From Starkeya sp. ORNL1 (lineage in GTDB: Bacteria; Pseudomonadota; Alphaproteobacteria; Rhizobiales; Xanthobacteraceae), in contig NZ_CP048834.1 in assembly GCF_012971745.1 (NCBI RefSeq), positions 3,100,001 through 3,164,000 on the forward strand: a stretch of 64,000 bases of DNA. Direction: 5' to 3'. Below the pieces are notes generated by a model. It did no database searches. It saw only the letters and a program-made list of their open reading frames with translations, and was not told the origin of the DNA. This document shows, piece by piece, positions 43,747 to 53,187 of the stretch. Within the stretch, counting starts at the first letter, position 1. Every line of letters starts with the position of its first letter. The position numbers were made by a program, and so were the translations under genes.

Positions 43747-44754
43747 TCACGTCATGAAATGGCTGTGCCGGCGCACTTGCCCCGCTGCCAGACGACCGCG
43801 CCACCATTCAATCGTTCGGTCGAGGCCCTCACGCAGGCTGACCTGCGCACCCCATCCTGTGGCGGCCGCGAAGCGGCTGCTATCGGCTAAGAGAGCGCGC
43901 ACCTCGGAGTTCACAGGGCGCATGCGGATGCTTTCCTGCTCCACAGTCTTGGAACTTCCACACAGTTCGAGAACGAGATCGATGACTTGAGCCACCGTCA
44001 CGGCCCTTTGGCTGCCCGCGTTGTAGGCCCGCCCGAACTCGAGGTTAGTCGCGAGGCCCGCACTCAAGAAGGCGCACACCGTGTCTTGGACGTAGGTGAG
44101 GTCTCGAACCGGCGTCGTATCTCCGACCCTCACAACCTCGCAACTCGGATCGAGCGCTTGCCGGATGAGCGTCGATATGAGCGCACGCTCGCTTTGGCGG
44201 GGGCCGAAGGTGTTAAATGGACGGAGCGTTACGACCGGTAGGCCGAATGATCGCGCGAAGGCCTCCGCCATCATGTCGGCTCCGATCTTGGAGGCCGAAT
44301 AGGGCGACTGTCCCTGTAGCGGGTGGTCCTCCGAGATCGGCATCCTGAGCGCGGTGCCGTAAACCTCGCTCGTCGAGGTGTGAACAATGCGCTCCGTTCC
44401 CAACCGACGGGCGGCTTCAAGCACGTTTAGTGTGCCTAAGACGTTTGTCTCGACGTAGGTCTGTGCCGCCGCATAGGAATGCGGAATGGCGATCAGCGCC
44501 GCGAGATGGAAGACGATGTCTTGGCCCGGCATGATCCGCCCGACGAAGGCCGCATCTCGAACGTCACCCCGCACGAGATCTAGGCGACCCCTGGCATCGT
44601 TCGGCACCTCGTCAAGCCAACCGTTACTGTCGAAGGAGTTGTACAGGGTCAGCGCGGTGACTTTGGCTCCTTGACTTGCAAGGGCCTCAGTCAGATGCGA
44701 GCCGATGAACCCGTCGGCCCCGGTGACCAAGACATTGATACCGTCATAGGTCAT
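43747..44754 (-). CDS. NAD-dependent 4,6-dehydratase, LegB-like extended SDR
   Basis: A 335-residue extended SDR. NVLVTGADGFIGSHLTEAL is the Rossmann motif, VFHLAALIAIPHSYAAAQTYVETNVLGTLNVLEAA and HTSTSEVYGTA..PISEDHPLQGQSPYSASKIGAD (catalytic Tyr-x3-Lys) closely match LegB-type sugar-nucleotide 4,6-dehydratases. It should make a 4-keto-6-deoxy intermediate for the adjacent DegT aminotransferase. No LegG, LegI or LegH is present here, so the end product is probably an amino-deoxy sugar, not a nonulosonate. It overlaps the sugar transferase stop by ATGA. Confidence 0.83.
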   Translation of the reverse strand: MTYDGINVLVTGADGFIGSHLTEALASQGAKVTALTLYNSFDSNGWLDEVPNDARGRLDLVRGDVRDAAFVGRIMPGQDIVFHLAALIAIPHSYAAAQTYVETNVLGTLNVLEAARRLGTERIVHTSTSEVYGTALRMPISEDHPLQGQSPYSASKIGADMMAEAFARSFGLPVVTLRPFNTFGPRQSERALISTLIRQALDPSCEVVRVGDTTPVRDLTYVQDTVCAFLSAGLATNLEFGRAYNAGSQRAVTVAQVIDLVLELCGSSKTVEQESIRMRPVNSEVRALLADSSRFAAATGWGAQVSLREGLDRTIEWWRGRLAAGQVRRHSHFMT

Positions 44755-45500
44755 CGCACGAGCCCTCCTCGCAAGACGGAGGCCTGCCTGGCGCTCGCGC
44801 TCGCGGCCCGAACCTGCGGCTCCTTGATTGCGCTCAGGCCGGCTTGCAGTGGTGGAACGTAACCGCCCACCGCCATGGCGCCTCGTAACACAATAATGAA
44901 ATCCCTCGCCAAGGTCCTGCTTTTGAAATACTCCAGATCGATACTCGCTTTCAACGGAAAGAGTACGGTCCTATAGAATATATCAGGTGCTACGTCGCCC
45001 GGGAATGCATCAGCTTCATTTCGAAATATGATTTGACAAGGGCCGATCAGGCCAGGCTTGAATCTCAACAACTCTTCCCAGCCGTTCTGAAAGCAATCAG
45101 CGAAAGCTAGGCTTTCTGGACGTGGCCCAACGATCGACATGTCTCCTCTCAGCACGTTCCAGAGTTGAGGCAACTCGTCGAGCTTCGTAGCCGCGAGAAT
45201 GCTTCCGACAAACGTGAGCCGAGGGTCCTTCTTAAGCGTCAGAGGGCTACCTGCGATCCCCGCATCGGCATGAAATTTTCTGAACTTGTACATGCAGAAG
45301 TGTCTGCCGCCTTTGCCGATCCGAACCTGGCAAAACAGGATCGGGCCTCTGGATTCGAGCCAAACCGCGGCTGCGACCAGCAGCAAGAGCGGCCCCAGAA
45401 ACAGCACGGCCACGCAGATCAGGCAGATGTCGAGCGCACGGCGCACACGTTCCGCGGCGGTCCCTAGGTCTTCATCCTCGGACAAGGTCGTTGCGATCAT
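44751..45500 (-). CDS. Undecaprenyl-phosphate sugar-1-phosphate transferase (ExoY/WcaJ-type)
   Basis: A 249-residue initiating enzyme. One membrane segment (CLICVAVLFLGPLLLLVAAAVWL) is followed by the bacterial sugar-transferase catalytic region: GPILFCQVRIGKGGRHFCMYKFRKF, LDELPQLWNVLRGDMSIVGPRPE and RFKPGLIGPCQI. It transfers a sugar phosphate to undecaprenyl phosphate to begin each repeat unit. ATG at 45500 has GAGGG 8 nt upstream. ATGA overlaps on both sides tie it to the DegT and LegB-like genes. Confidence 0.9.
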   Translation of the reverse strand: MIATTLSEDEDLGTAAERVRRALDICLICVAVLFLGPLLLLVAAAVWLESRGPILFCQVRIGKGGRHFCMYKFRKFHADAGIAGSPLTLKKDPRLTFVGSILAATKLDELPQLWNVLRGDMSIVGPRPESLAFADCFQNGWEELLRFKPGLIGPCQIIFRNEADAFPGDVAPDIFYRTVLFPLKASIDLEYFKSRTLARDFIIVLRGAMAVGGYVPPLQAGLSAIKEPQVRAASASARQASVLRGGLVR

Positions 45501-46705
45501 GACGACACCCTCACGGACAAGTTCGATGAAGCAGCGGCATGGAGGCTCTGAAAAGAGGCTGCTCCGGCAAATCCCGGCTCGGCCTCCAAAGCTTCGGCGA
45601 GACAGCACGTGACGGTCTCGACATCCGCGGCCTCCATACGTGGATGCAGCGGCAATGTGAGTTCGCGTGCTGTAAAATCCTCCGTCTTCGGTAGCGACAC
45701 GTTCGGATAGAGATCGCGGTAGTAGGAGAGACGGTGCGTCGGCGGATAATGGATGGTCGTCTGGATTCCAGCCTCACGCAGACGATCGATGACGTTCTGC
45801 CGTTCTACCGACCGCGGCAGCAGAACCGGCATGATATGGTGCACAGAGGCCCGTCCGGCATCGAACGGGACCGACACAATGGGGCATCGGGCTTCGATCG
45901 AGCGCCGATAGAACTGCGCAAGGTCTTTTCGCTTCGCGTTCCACCGCTGGACGTGACCGAGTTGAACAAGGCCGATTGCAGCCCTCAATTCGTCCAATCG
46001 ATAGTTGAAACCCAGCATCGTCACGTCATAGATCGGGTTTTTGCCCGACCGTCTTTGAAAGGTGCCGCTGGTCAGCCCATGCCCGCGTGCCCGTCGAATC
46101 CCGTCGCGAAGCTTCTCATCGCCGGCCAGGATCGCTCCACCCTCCGCCGTGGTCATGTTCTTGTTGCCGTAGAAGCTGAAGGCGGCCGCGACACCCAGGG
46201 TGCCGACCCCCGGGAGCACGGTGGCATGCGCCGCGTCCTCGACGATCAGTAAGCCACGTTCCGACGCGAACGCCTGCCATGGCTTGGGATCGATAAGGTA
46301 GCCGGCGAAGTGCACGAGGATGATCGCCTTCGTTCGACTGGTGCACTTCGCGGCCGCATCCTGCAGGCACATCAGCGGCGTATCCGTCGACTCAATATCG
46401 ACAAAAACCGGCTTCGCTCCGACATAGAGGACGCAATTCGCAGTCGCCACGAAGGTCAGCGCGGGCACGAGCACCTCGTCGCCCGGACCGATCCCAAGCG
46501 CGTGCAGGATCAAATGGAGGCCAGCCGTGCAGGAACTCACCGCCACGGCATCGTCGGCACCGTGCGCCTGGGCGAACGCCCGTTCGAAGGCGTTGACCCT
46601 GTCACCCATCGTGATCCAGCCGCTGTCGATGACCTCGGCCAGGGCAGCTTTCTCTTCCCATCCGAGCGTAGGCTCCGAGACAAGCAACATGGAATGATCT
46701 CGCAT
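45497..46705 (-). CDS. DegT/DnrJ/EryC1 aminotransferase (LegC-like)
   Basis: A 402-residue PLP aminotransferase for sugar nucleotides. It opens with VSEPTLGWEEKAALAEVIDSGWITMGDRVNAFE; AVSSCTAGLHLILHALGIGPGDEVLVPALTF is the PLP phosphate site, IVEDAAHA the ring-contacting Asp, and FSFYGNKNMTTAEGG the Schiff-base Lys. Likely aminates the 4-keto-6-deoxy sugar made by the neighbouring LegB-like enzyme. ATG at 46705 or 46690 may be the start. Its stop overlaps the sugar-transferase start (ATGA). Confidence 0.85.
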   Translation of the reverse strand: MRDHSMLLVSEPTLGWEEKAALAEVIDSGWITMGDRVNAFERAFAQAHGADDAVAVSSCTAGLHLILHALGIGPGDEVLVPALTFVATANCVLYVGAKPVFVDIESTDTPLMCLQDAAAKCTSRTKAIILVHFAGYLIDPKPWQAFASERGLLIVEDAAHATVLPGVGTLGVAAAFSFYGNKNMTTAEGGAILAGDEKLRDGIRRARGHGLTSGTFQRRSGKNPIYDVTMLGFNYRLDELRAAIGLVQLGHVQRWNAKRKDLAQFYRRSIEARCPIVSVPFDAGRASVHHIMPVLLPRSVERQNVIDRLREAGIQTTIHYPPTHRLSYYRDLYPNVSLPKTEDFTARELTLPLHPRMEAADVETVTCCLAEALEAEPGFAGAASFQSLHAAASSNLSVRVSS

Positions 46706-46740
46706 TTTTGGCGCGCGGGTTGCGGCAGCTGCGAGGACGG

Positions 46741-47457
46741 CTAGCCCGCCATCGCGACAATGGACGGCGCCCGCTCTTCCCACTTGATTTCCTGGGCGCT
46801 GTGAAAATCTTCGACCCGGCCGACATCGAGCCAGAGCCCCTCATGCTTGTAGACATGGATCGGCACGCCCTTGTCCAACAAGCAATGCGCAAGATCATCA
46901 AGTCCAAAGGCTATGCCTGACGGTATATATTTGATAATGTCCGGCTCCATGCAGTACACACCCATGCTGACGCAGTTCGAAAGCGTCGGCTTTTCTGTAA
47001 ATTTCGTAACGGTACCATCCTGATCTTCGATGATTCCGAAGTCCATCCGCGTGGAACGGGCAGTCGTCGCGATGGTCAGGAGGGCGCCGTGCTTTCGGTG
47101 GGTCATGGCGAGCGCATGCAGGCTGAGATCCGTGAGAATGTCGCCGTTCAACATCAGGAACGTGCTGTCCAGGGCCTCGCGCAACAGGGTGAGTGGCCCG
47201 ACAGTCCCGAGCGGCTCTATTTCTTGCGTATACTTGATGTTGATGCCCCACTGTTGTCCGTCACCGCAGAAACTCCTGATCAAATGACCGAGATATCCCG
47301 TGGTAATGTAGACGTCTTCCACGTTGTTCCGTCGGAGCCACTGCAGCAGAAGCTCCAGAACCGGCCGCGCGCCGATCGGCATGAGCGGTTTCGGAAGGAC
47401 CGAAGTGTAAGGCATCAGCCGTGTGCCCCTACCTCCTGCTTGAATGACAGCTTTCAC
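46741..47457 (-). CDS. Sugar-1-phosphate nucleotidyltransferase
   Basis: A 238-residue NDP-sugar synthase: MKAVIQAGGRGTRLMPYTSVLPKPLMPIGARPVLE is the full signature, LMLNGDILTDL has the metal-binding Asp, FTEKPT and LWLDVGRVEDF complete the family pattern. GTG start with an ideal GAGGAGG 5 nt upstream. First gene of the nucleotidyltransferase-DegT-sugar transferase-LegB-ExoF operon. In the Campylobacter legionaminate route a guanylyltransferase precedes LegB, so it could supply that substrate here; nucleotide preference is not readable. Confidence 0.87.
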   Translation of the reverse strand: MKAVIQAGGRGTRLMPYTSVLPKPLMPIGARPVLELLLQWLRRNNVEDVYITTGYLGHLIRSFCGDGQQWGINIKYTQEIEPLGTVGPLTLLREALDSTFLMLNGDILTDLSLHALAMTHRKHGALLTIATTARSTRMDFGIIEDQDGTVTKFTEKPTLSNCVSMGVYCMEPDIIKYIPSGIAFGLDDLAHCLLDKGVPIHVYKHEGLWLDVGRVEDFHSAQEIKWEERAPSIVAMAG

Positions 47458-47508
47458 TTGTGCCTCCTCTGATGTGACGCGACGTTATGTCCGGCAAAAT
47501 CTGCCCGT

Positions 47509-47524
47509 CTTGATCGCCATCAAG
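47509..47524. promoter_or_regulatory. FNR/FixK-type box 5 (divergent gap)
   Basis: CTTGAT-CGCC-ATCAAG is a perfect palindrome and exact match to the FNR consensus. It is centred about 60 bp before the nucleotidyltransferase start (minus) and 171 bp before the Wzz/ExoP-like start (plus). The minus-strand class II geometry would give a transcript starting near 47475. Confidence 0.8.
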
Positions 47525-47687
47525 TTGCATCGGATGAGCGCACGCTAGCGTTCGGTCGAGTGTTGCGTCTACGCTAGTGCGTCCTTCTGCTGGATGCGCA
47601 GGCAGAGGGTGCGGCGCTCACCATGTCGATGACTTACACCACAAGGTCTAGACGTCCTTTCCGCACGAGCAGAAAAGAGTCCATGTG

Positions 47688-49907
47688 ATGAGACTTGGTG
47701 CGACCGAGTTTATCTCAGCCGGTCGCTCCTCGGGAGCGGCCTTCTCGGAGCTTTCGGACGAAACGCCGCGCAATCGGGATGTCAAGATCCATAACATTTT
47801 AGCTCTCGTCTGGCGGCGCAAGGCGCTCATCGCCTATTTCGCACTTGCGGGAGCGCTCCTGACTGGCGTCGCGGCGTTCGTCTTGCCGCCGAAATACACC
47901 GCTACGTCACAATTCGTGATCGAGCCTACGCAGGCCCAGATCGCGGCCGGCGTGTTGGATGCAGTCGTCGACACTCATATCGCCACCATCACGTCGGATG
48001 CTCGCCTGCGCGCGGTGCTGGCGAGCCTGTCAGGTCTGCCGGAGTACGAGGCGACAGCGCCTTCGAGTTCAACCGAGTCCGAGCCTGCATTCGAGGCTCG
48101 CCTGCGCGAATGGCTGCTCGACGCCGTGGCGCAGCTCCGAGCGGCGGTCTCGACACCTCCAGTCAATCAGGTGCAGTCGGATGGCCCAATAGGGCTCGCG
48201 CCTCCCAGTCTCGACGAGGCGAAGCTCTCACTCCTGGTTCGGCAAGAGCGGCGCTCGAGCGTTGTTTCGATTAGCTACACGAGTCCCAACCCGGTCAGAG
48301 CCGCCCTGATCGCCAACCAGATCACCGCCTTTCATTTGAATACACTGTCGCAGCGCAAGCAGCTCGAGCTGGAAAATTCGAAGCAATGGTTGGATCAGCG
48401 CCTCGTCCAGGCGCAACTCGAGTCGGACGCCGCGGACGAGGCGCTGCGCGCCTACGCGTCGGTCCATGGAGCCGGCATCCCGGAGGGCGTGAAGGGAGAG
48501 CCGATCGCGGAGATCGTCCAACGGCTCGAGGGTGTCCGGAACGAGCTGGCGAAAAGGGAGGCTGAGTTGGAACGCGTCAGGAGTCTGCGGAGCGCGGAAG
48601 CGGGTGCGGACACCCTGATCGCCCCCCTGACTTCCCCGTCTCGGACCGCACGCGTCGCGCAGGACGCCCCCGTATCCGATGTGCCGGACACCACTGCGAC
48701 CGTGCCCCAGGGCATTTCGGAGTCGCGGCCGGCCCTGGCTCGAGGGGTCGAGGTCGAGGTGGAGCGGCTCGAGCACGACGTCGGCGTGCTGCGGATTCAG
48801 GCGCGCTCGCTCGCGGAACACGCCGCGTCGCTGCAGACCGTATCGGGATCTATCCTCGCCCAGCGGAAGGAGTTTCAAACCCTTGAACGAAGAGCCGCTT
48901 CGGCGGCGGACAGCGTCAAGGAGCTCAGCCGGCTCAGAGGAGAGTACAAGGATCCTCCCGCAACCGGAGTGCAGTTGCTTGCGCGTGCCTCCGTGCCCCT
49001 GCACCCGAGCTCGCTCAGTCCTTACCTCTATATCCCCGCTGCGGTCATAGCCTTCGCCGTGCTGGGCGGGGTAGCCGCTTCAACGCGAGAGCATTGGGAC
49101 CGGACGTTCCGGCAGCCCCGTGAAATCGAGAGCGTGCTGGGCGTTCCATGCATCGGTCTCATCCCCGATGCTCGTCGCTCGCCCAATCGGCTGCGCCGGC
49201 GCGCGCTCAAGGCCTTTGCCTATCGGAATGCGTTCGCGATTGGGACCGCGTGCGCCATGACGCTGGCCGTCACCAGGCACCGCAAGGAGGGCGGCAAGAT
49301 CATCCTCCTAACTTCAAGTCATCCCGCCGAGGGCACTACGGCGCTCGCGGAAGGACTCGCGTCCTGTCTCCGGAGCCTGCGGCAACGTGTTCTCCTCGTC
49401 AGCGCGGATGCCTCGCAAGAGCGCATTCATCCGACGCCGCCAGGCGGGACACCGAGTGGCCCCGACGAGGGTTTTACCGCCCCGTCCTATTCGGGCGAAC
49501 AAGACTTGGGTTTCGACCGCCTGAGCGTGACGGAACTCACTGGCGGTGACACGACATTGCTCGTTGGCGCGACGTTGATCGCAGGCCTGAAAGGGGTGCA
49601 GGAGCGTTACGACTATATTGTCATGGACGCCCCGGCGGTGTTCGTATCGCCCGGCGTTCCCGTACTCGCGAGCATGGCCGACGCGGTCCTCTTCGCGGTG
49701 AGATGGGGGAGTACGACCCGCGACGTTGCTGCGAACGCGTTGGCGTTGCTGAGGAAGCTGGCGACCATCGGAGGGGAGCCCCCGCCGAACGTTTTGGCCG
49801 TGCTGACCCTCGTCGACCTCAAGTCCTATGTGCGGTATCGGCCCGGAGATGCAGCCGAATTCTTGTACGACCATCGGACGAGACCGGAGGCCAAGTTGTT
49901 GTCCTAA
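47688..49907 (+). CDS. Polysaccharide co-polymerase, Wzz/ExoP-like with degenerate kinase P-loop
   Basis: A 739-residue inner-membrane protein. N-terminal Wzz domain (ILALVWRRKALIAYFALAGALLTGVAAFVLPPKYTATSQFVIEP), long periplasmic coiled coil, second span (LYIPAAVIAFAVLGGVAA, about 445-465) and a C-terminal BY-kinase-like domain. The Walker A position reads TSSHPAEGTTALAEGLA: the invariant Lys of EGKST is gone, and Walker A' is VLLVSADAS. Walker B (YDYIVMDAP) remains. The Tyr-rich tail is short. It probably controls chain length without normal kinase activity. ATG 47688 follows GTG 47685. Confidence 0.87.
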   Translation: MRLGATEFISAGRSSGAAFSELSDETPRNRDVKIHNILALVWRRKALIAYFALAGALLTGVAAFVLPPKYTATSQFVIEPTQAQIAAGVLDAVVDTHIATITSDARLRAVLASLSGLPEYEATAPSSSTESEPAFEARLREWLLDAVAQLRAAVSTPPVNQVQSDGPIGLAPPSLDEAKLSLLVRQERRSSVVSISYTSPNPVRAALIANQITAFHLNTLSQRKQLELENSKQWLDQRLVQAQLESDAADEALRAYASVHGAGIPEGVKGEPIAEIVQRLEGVRNELAKREAELERVRSLRSAEAGADTLIAPLTSPSRTARVAQDAPVSDVPDTTATVPQGISESRPALARGVEVEVERLEHDVGVLRIQARSLAEHAASLQTVSGSILAQRKEFQTLERRAASAADSVKELSRLRGEYKDPPATGVQLLARASVPLHPSSLSPYLYIPAAVIAFAVLGGVAASTREHWDRTFRQPREIESVLGVPCIGLIPDARRSPNRLRRRALKAFAYRNAFAIGTACAMTLAVTRHRKEGGKIILLTSSHPAEGTTALAEGLASCLRSLRQRVLLVSADASQERIHPTPPGGTPSGPDEGFTAPSYSGEQDLGFDRLSVTELTGGDTTLLVGATLIAGLKGVQERYDYIVMDAPAVFVSPGVPVLASMADAVLFAVRWGSTTRDVAANALALLRKLATIGGEPPPNVLAVLTLVDLKSYVRYRPGDAAEFLYDHRTRPEAKLLS

Positions 49908-49972
49908 TGCTTTCCTGACGCGCTCCGTCCGCGCTACGGGCTCCTTATTGGACGGTGAGCGGACGGAAACCC

Positions 49973-50833
49973 ATGTTCGCGACGATTTCTCAGATCGCGG
50001 CATTCGCAGCTGCGCCCTCTAACCTTCTTCCCGCGATCGGCCTGCTCGGCGTGCTCATCGCACTCGCTCGCCGGGGGCGTGGTGGCCTTTGGCTAGCCTG
50101 CCTAGGCATCGGCGGGACACTGATTGCTGGAATCCTGCCGATTGCCAATATAATGATCCGTCCACTAGAGGAGCGCTTTCCAAAGTATCAGGAAGACGGG
50201 CGCCCGATCGACGGCATCATCGTCTTGTCAGGCGCCGTGGACCTAGCGAAATCGCTTGATCGAGACGAGTTTTCTCTGAATGGGGCGGCCGAGAGGTTCG
50301 TGTATTTTCTGGAGATGGCCCGGCGCCATCCGGAGGCACGCCTGGTTTATACTGGGGGAGGCTTAGGTGATCCGTCGCGATCGGAAGCGCAACTGGCGGC
50401 CGAGCAGATGGAGAGGCTGGGATTGTCGACGGAACGCCTCCTCATCGAGACGGCGTCGCGGACGACTTGGGACAACGCGCGGAACACGAAAGCTCTTTTG
50501 GGTGCACGGGCGCAAGGTCGATGGGTTCTCATAACGTCCGCATGGCACATGCCGCGCGCAATGGGCTGCTTTCAGACGGTCGGGCTGGCGGTCATCCCTT
50601 ATCCGGTCGACTACCAGACCCGTGGACCAATGGATTCGCTTCGACCGTTCACCATCGTGGGACACGGCCTTCAGCGGCTGGATATGGCCGCCAAGGAGTG
50701 GCTTGGCTTGTTCGGGTATCGCATCTCTGGACGGACGCGTTCTTTTTTCCCGAGTCCGAACTTGATAGACTTCCCGCAACGCGACCTGGCGCCCGCAGCC
50801 ACGAGCGCTATCGCAGGGCGCGCGCCTTTGTAA
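49973..50833 (+). CDS. YdcF/SanA-family (DUF218) membrane-associated protein
   Basis: A 286-residue protein with two N-terminal hydrophobic segments and a DUF218 domain: GIIVLSGAVD, RLVYTGGGLGDPSRSEAQLAAEQMERLG, LIETASRTTWDNARNTKALL and WVLITSAWHMPRAMGCF. Family members influence envelope barrier function; the enzymatic role is unsettled. Presence within an EPS locus, directly after the co-polymerase, suggests a link to export or envelope maintenance. ATG at 49973 is preferred over GTG at 49955. Confidence 0.82.
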   Translation: MFATISQIAAFAAAPSNLLPAIGLLGVLIALARRGRGGLWLACLGIGGTLIAGILPIANIMIRPLEERFPKYQEDGRPIDGIIVLSGAVDLAKSLDRDEFSLNGAAERFVYFLEMARRHPEARLVYTGGGLGDPSRSEAQLAAEQMERLGLSTERLLIETASRTTWDNARNTKALLGARAQGRWVLITSAWHMPRAMGCFQTVGLAVIPYPVDYQTRGPMDSLRPFTIVGHGLQRLDMAAKEWLGLFGYRISGRTRSFFPSPNLIDFPQRDLAPAATSAIAGRAPL

Positions 50834-51144
50834 AATGAGGCCTCGGCGCTCGGTTATCGAGCCTTTCGGAAAGTGCCGTCGGATCTGGCCCGAACAGCGG
50901 CTAGCGCCTCGTAGTTAGAGACCGGGGGAGATCGCGCCGCAGGTGCGATTCACCGCCGTCGGCTGAACGCACTTTCAGTCACTGCTTCCCATCTTGATGC
51001 CGATCAAGTTGAAAGATGTGATGCGGTTAATCTCCCGAACGCTCTCAACCGCGCAAGCCGAACAATGAGGGATACACTCGCGACGAAGGGCAAGTAATAG
51101 TCCTTATGGTTCGAATCAGCTGAAAAACACTACGTGAGGCAGGC
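50834..51144. other. Intergenic region upstream of the AraC-family gene
   Basis: A 311-bp gap that becomes AT-rich toward the AraC-family start. It contains FNR-type box 6 (50993-51008). No gene is supported. Confidence 0.5.
50993..51008. promoter_or_regulatory. FNR/FixK-type box 6
   Basis: CTTGAT-GCCG-ATCAAG, a perfect palindrome, centred about 144 bp upstream of the AraC-family ATG. Confidence 0.78.
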
Positions 51145-52212
51145 ATGATTCGAGGGCAACTAGATACAACAACTGAATACACAAATAATCCCGATACTGA
51201 TGTATCAGCTGTAACGATGCTAGCGGCCAAAGAACTGGTCGCCAGTAGCATTGACCCTACGCCACTGCTCACGAAATCGCGGCTGCCATCCCCTCTTTCC
51301 AGCCACACGTTGTGGCGCGCCCCTGTTCGTAGTCAGTCGATCTTTCTTGATTTGGCCGCCGATGCCCTTAAGGACGATTTACTCGGCTTCCATCTTGCGC
51401 TGAGCTTTGATTTTCGGACACTTGGTTTTATTTATTACTTAATAGCTTCTGCTGAAAACCTTGGGGAAGCGCTCGCAAATGGGGAAGAATACTCAGCTTC
51501 CCTGAACGAACCGGTGCGGCTCCGAAGCGGCAGAACGAGCGGTGTGTCCGTCGAACTGAGTTACGAAGGTCTGGATCCGCATCCGGACCGCCATTTCTCG
51601 GAGTTCTGGATCACGGGCACGCTTAGGCTGTGCCGCGACTTCACGAGCCGCGAGTTGGTCCCGACCTCCGCGACCATGGCCCATCTGCGGGCAGGCAAAG
51701 TGCCTGAGATGGACCGCTATTTCGGTCGGGAGGTCGTCTTCGGCGCGGACAGGGACCTTCTCGAATTCGGAAAGGACGCGGGCGACCTCCCGCTCGTCAC
51801 TCACGATCCGTACCTGCATCAGCTTCTGAGGCGGCTGCAAAGCAGCGAGACCACGATGCGCGCTCCGGAGCCCGATTCCTTGCGGCTTCGCGTGGAAAAG
51901 GCGATCGCCGCACGTCTACGCTACGGGACGGCCACGGTCGACGCCGTCGCAAGGGACCTCGGAACGAGCGCACGCACCCTGACACGGAAGCTTGCAGAGG
52001 GTGGAATGAGCTTCAGCGGCATTCTCGACGGCGTGCGAGCCACCATCGCTGTTCGATACGTGCGAAACGACGAGCCCACCATGTCGCAGCTCGCCTGGCT
52101 GCTGGGCTATCGCGAGCCGAGCACCTTGGTCCGGGCATTCAAGCGATGGACGGGCAAAACGCCCACGGAGTTTCGGCGTGAGCTCCGGCGAGGCAGGTTC
52201 GACGACACCTGA
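51145..52212 (+). CDS. AraC-family transcriptional regulator (OruR/ArgR-type)
   Basis: A 355-residue regulator with an N-terminal effector-binding domain of the 'arabinose-binding' type (DALKDDLLGFHLALSFDFRTLGFIYYLIASAENLGEAL) and two C-terminal HTH motifs: ATVDAVARDLGTSARTLTRKLAEGG and TMSQLAWLLGYREPSTLVRAFKRWTGKTPTEFRRE. The 5' third is clearly AT-richer than its 3' end. Start has GAGG 5 nt upstream. Its own 3' end is repeated at 53490-53646 on the far side of fkbM. Regulated target unknown. Confidence 0.87.
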   Translation: MIRGQLDTTTEYTNNPDTDVSAVTMLAAKELVASSIDPTPLLTKSRLPSPLSSHTLWRAPVRSQSIFLDLAADALKDDLLGFHLALSFDFRTLGFIYYLIASAENLGEALANGEEYSASLNEPVRLRSGRTSGVSVELSYEGLDPHPDRHFSEFWITGTLRLCRDFTSRELVPTSATMAHLRAGKVPEMDRYFGREVVFGADRDLLEFGKDAGDLPLVTHDPYLHQLLRRLQSSETTMRAPEPDSLRLRVEKAIAARLRYGTATVDAVARDLGTSARTLTRKLAEGGMSFSGILDGVRATIAVRYVRNDEPTMSQLAWLLGYREPSTLVRAFKRWTGKTPTEFRRELRRGRFDDT

Positions 52213-52225
52213 CTCGGGGCGGCCG
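52069..52225. repeat. Direct repeat (copy 1 of 2): araC-type gene 3' end
   Basis: About 157 bp covering the second HTH coding segment and 13 bp past the stop, matched by 53490-53646 in the same orientation. The two copies flank the FkbM methyltransferase gene. Confidence 0.85.
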
Positions 52226-52389
52226 TCCGCTTCAGCGCCGGCAGCAACGGCGCAAGCAGCCGCCACTCCGCATCCGTTAAATCCGTTTGTATCTAGGTCC
52301 CGCGTGACTATGCTGCCAGCGGGTGGGTCCACACCGCTCATACCAAGATGGCCTGAACAACCCGCTGGAATCACGAGCGCCCCAGCAGC

Positions 52390-53187
52390 TCAACCCTTTC
52401 GAGACGGACTCTTAGGCCTCGCAAAGGCGACCATCCGTCCGCATGACCTGTCAGCAATAAAATCGAATCCTGAAGCCAGGATCGTGCGGATCACTGTCGA
52501 CACGCCGTCATCGCCGATGATGCTCGGATGCAACTCTCCGCACAGCACCCGGACCTCCGGCGGAATCGCGACATTGAAAATCTCGGCTTCCGCACCTTCG
52601 ACATCGAAGACCACAAACGTGGGACGGATCTCCCGAAGCAAACGTGACATGGAAATCATGGCGACCAGCTCAGACTTCGCGGCGCCTTCTCGACGATGAA
52701 CGGACGACGACAAATTATTCACGTTGAAGAAGAACTCTCGGCAGCCATCCTCCTGTCCAACCGCAATATTGTGGAGGTTTGGTTTCACGTCATTCGCCTC
52801 AAAGACGGATTTAATCGTCCCCAAGAGTTCGGGATTTGCCTCGAACGTATGGAGATTCCTGCTGTCGGAAAGCCGCTGCGCGATGAACGTCGACACGACC
52901 CCAAGGCCCGACCCGAGCTCCAGGACGATATCGTCAGGCCGGATCAAGTGCCTTATCGTTTCCATTTCGCCGCGCTCGTGCAGCCCTCGGTAGAAATCGC
53001 GTCGACGAGATCGAAGAACAGGCGATGATCCAAATGGAATGCGAATATTTTCATACATGTACATGTTTGGATTAAGAATGACAGAAACCGCATACCTTAC
53101 CTTAAACCTAAAGTAAGTTATGAGTTCTTGAAAAAATGTAAGATCATTCGCATCGCCGCGGCTCAATCCAACCGATCCTCGATCCAT
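52390..53187 (-). CDS. FkbM-family methyltransferase
   Basis: A 265-residue SAM methyltransferase of the FkbM type: IRPDDIVLELGSGLGVVSTFIAQRL (motif I), HTFEANPELLGTIKSVFEAN, LHNIAVGQEDG, and PTFVVFDVEGAEAEIF, the conserved DVEGAE motif. It probably O-methylates a sugar of the EPS. Its opposite strand and flanking direct repeats of the araC 3' end suggest it was inserted as a cassette. An FNR-type box lies about 116 bp upstream of its ATG. Confidence 0.87.
   Translation of the reverse strand: MDRGSVGLSRGDANDLTFFQELITYFRFKVRYAVSVILNPNMYMYENIRIPFGSSPVLRSRRRDFYRGLHERGEMETIRHLIRPDDIVLELGSGLGVVSTFIAQRLSDSRNLHTFEANPELLGTIKSVFEANDVKPNLHNIAVGQEDGCREFFFNVNNLSSSVHRREGAAKSELVAMISMSRLLREIRPTFVVFDVEGAEAEIFNVAIPPEVRVLCGELHPSIIGDDGVSTVIRTILASGFDFIADRSCGRMVAFARPKSPSRKG

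Noticed and set aside
43747..47457. Complete legionaminic acid pathway
   Set aside because: Only a LegB-like dehydratase, a DegT aminotransferase and a nucleotidyltransferase are present; synthase, hydrolysing epimerase and CMP-transferase genes are not in the window.
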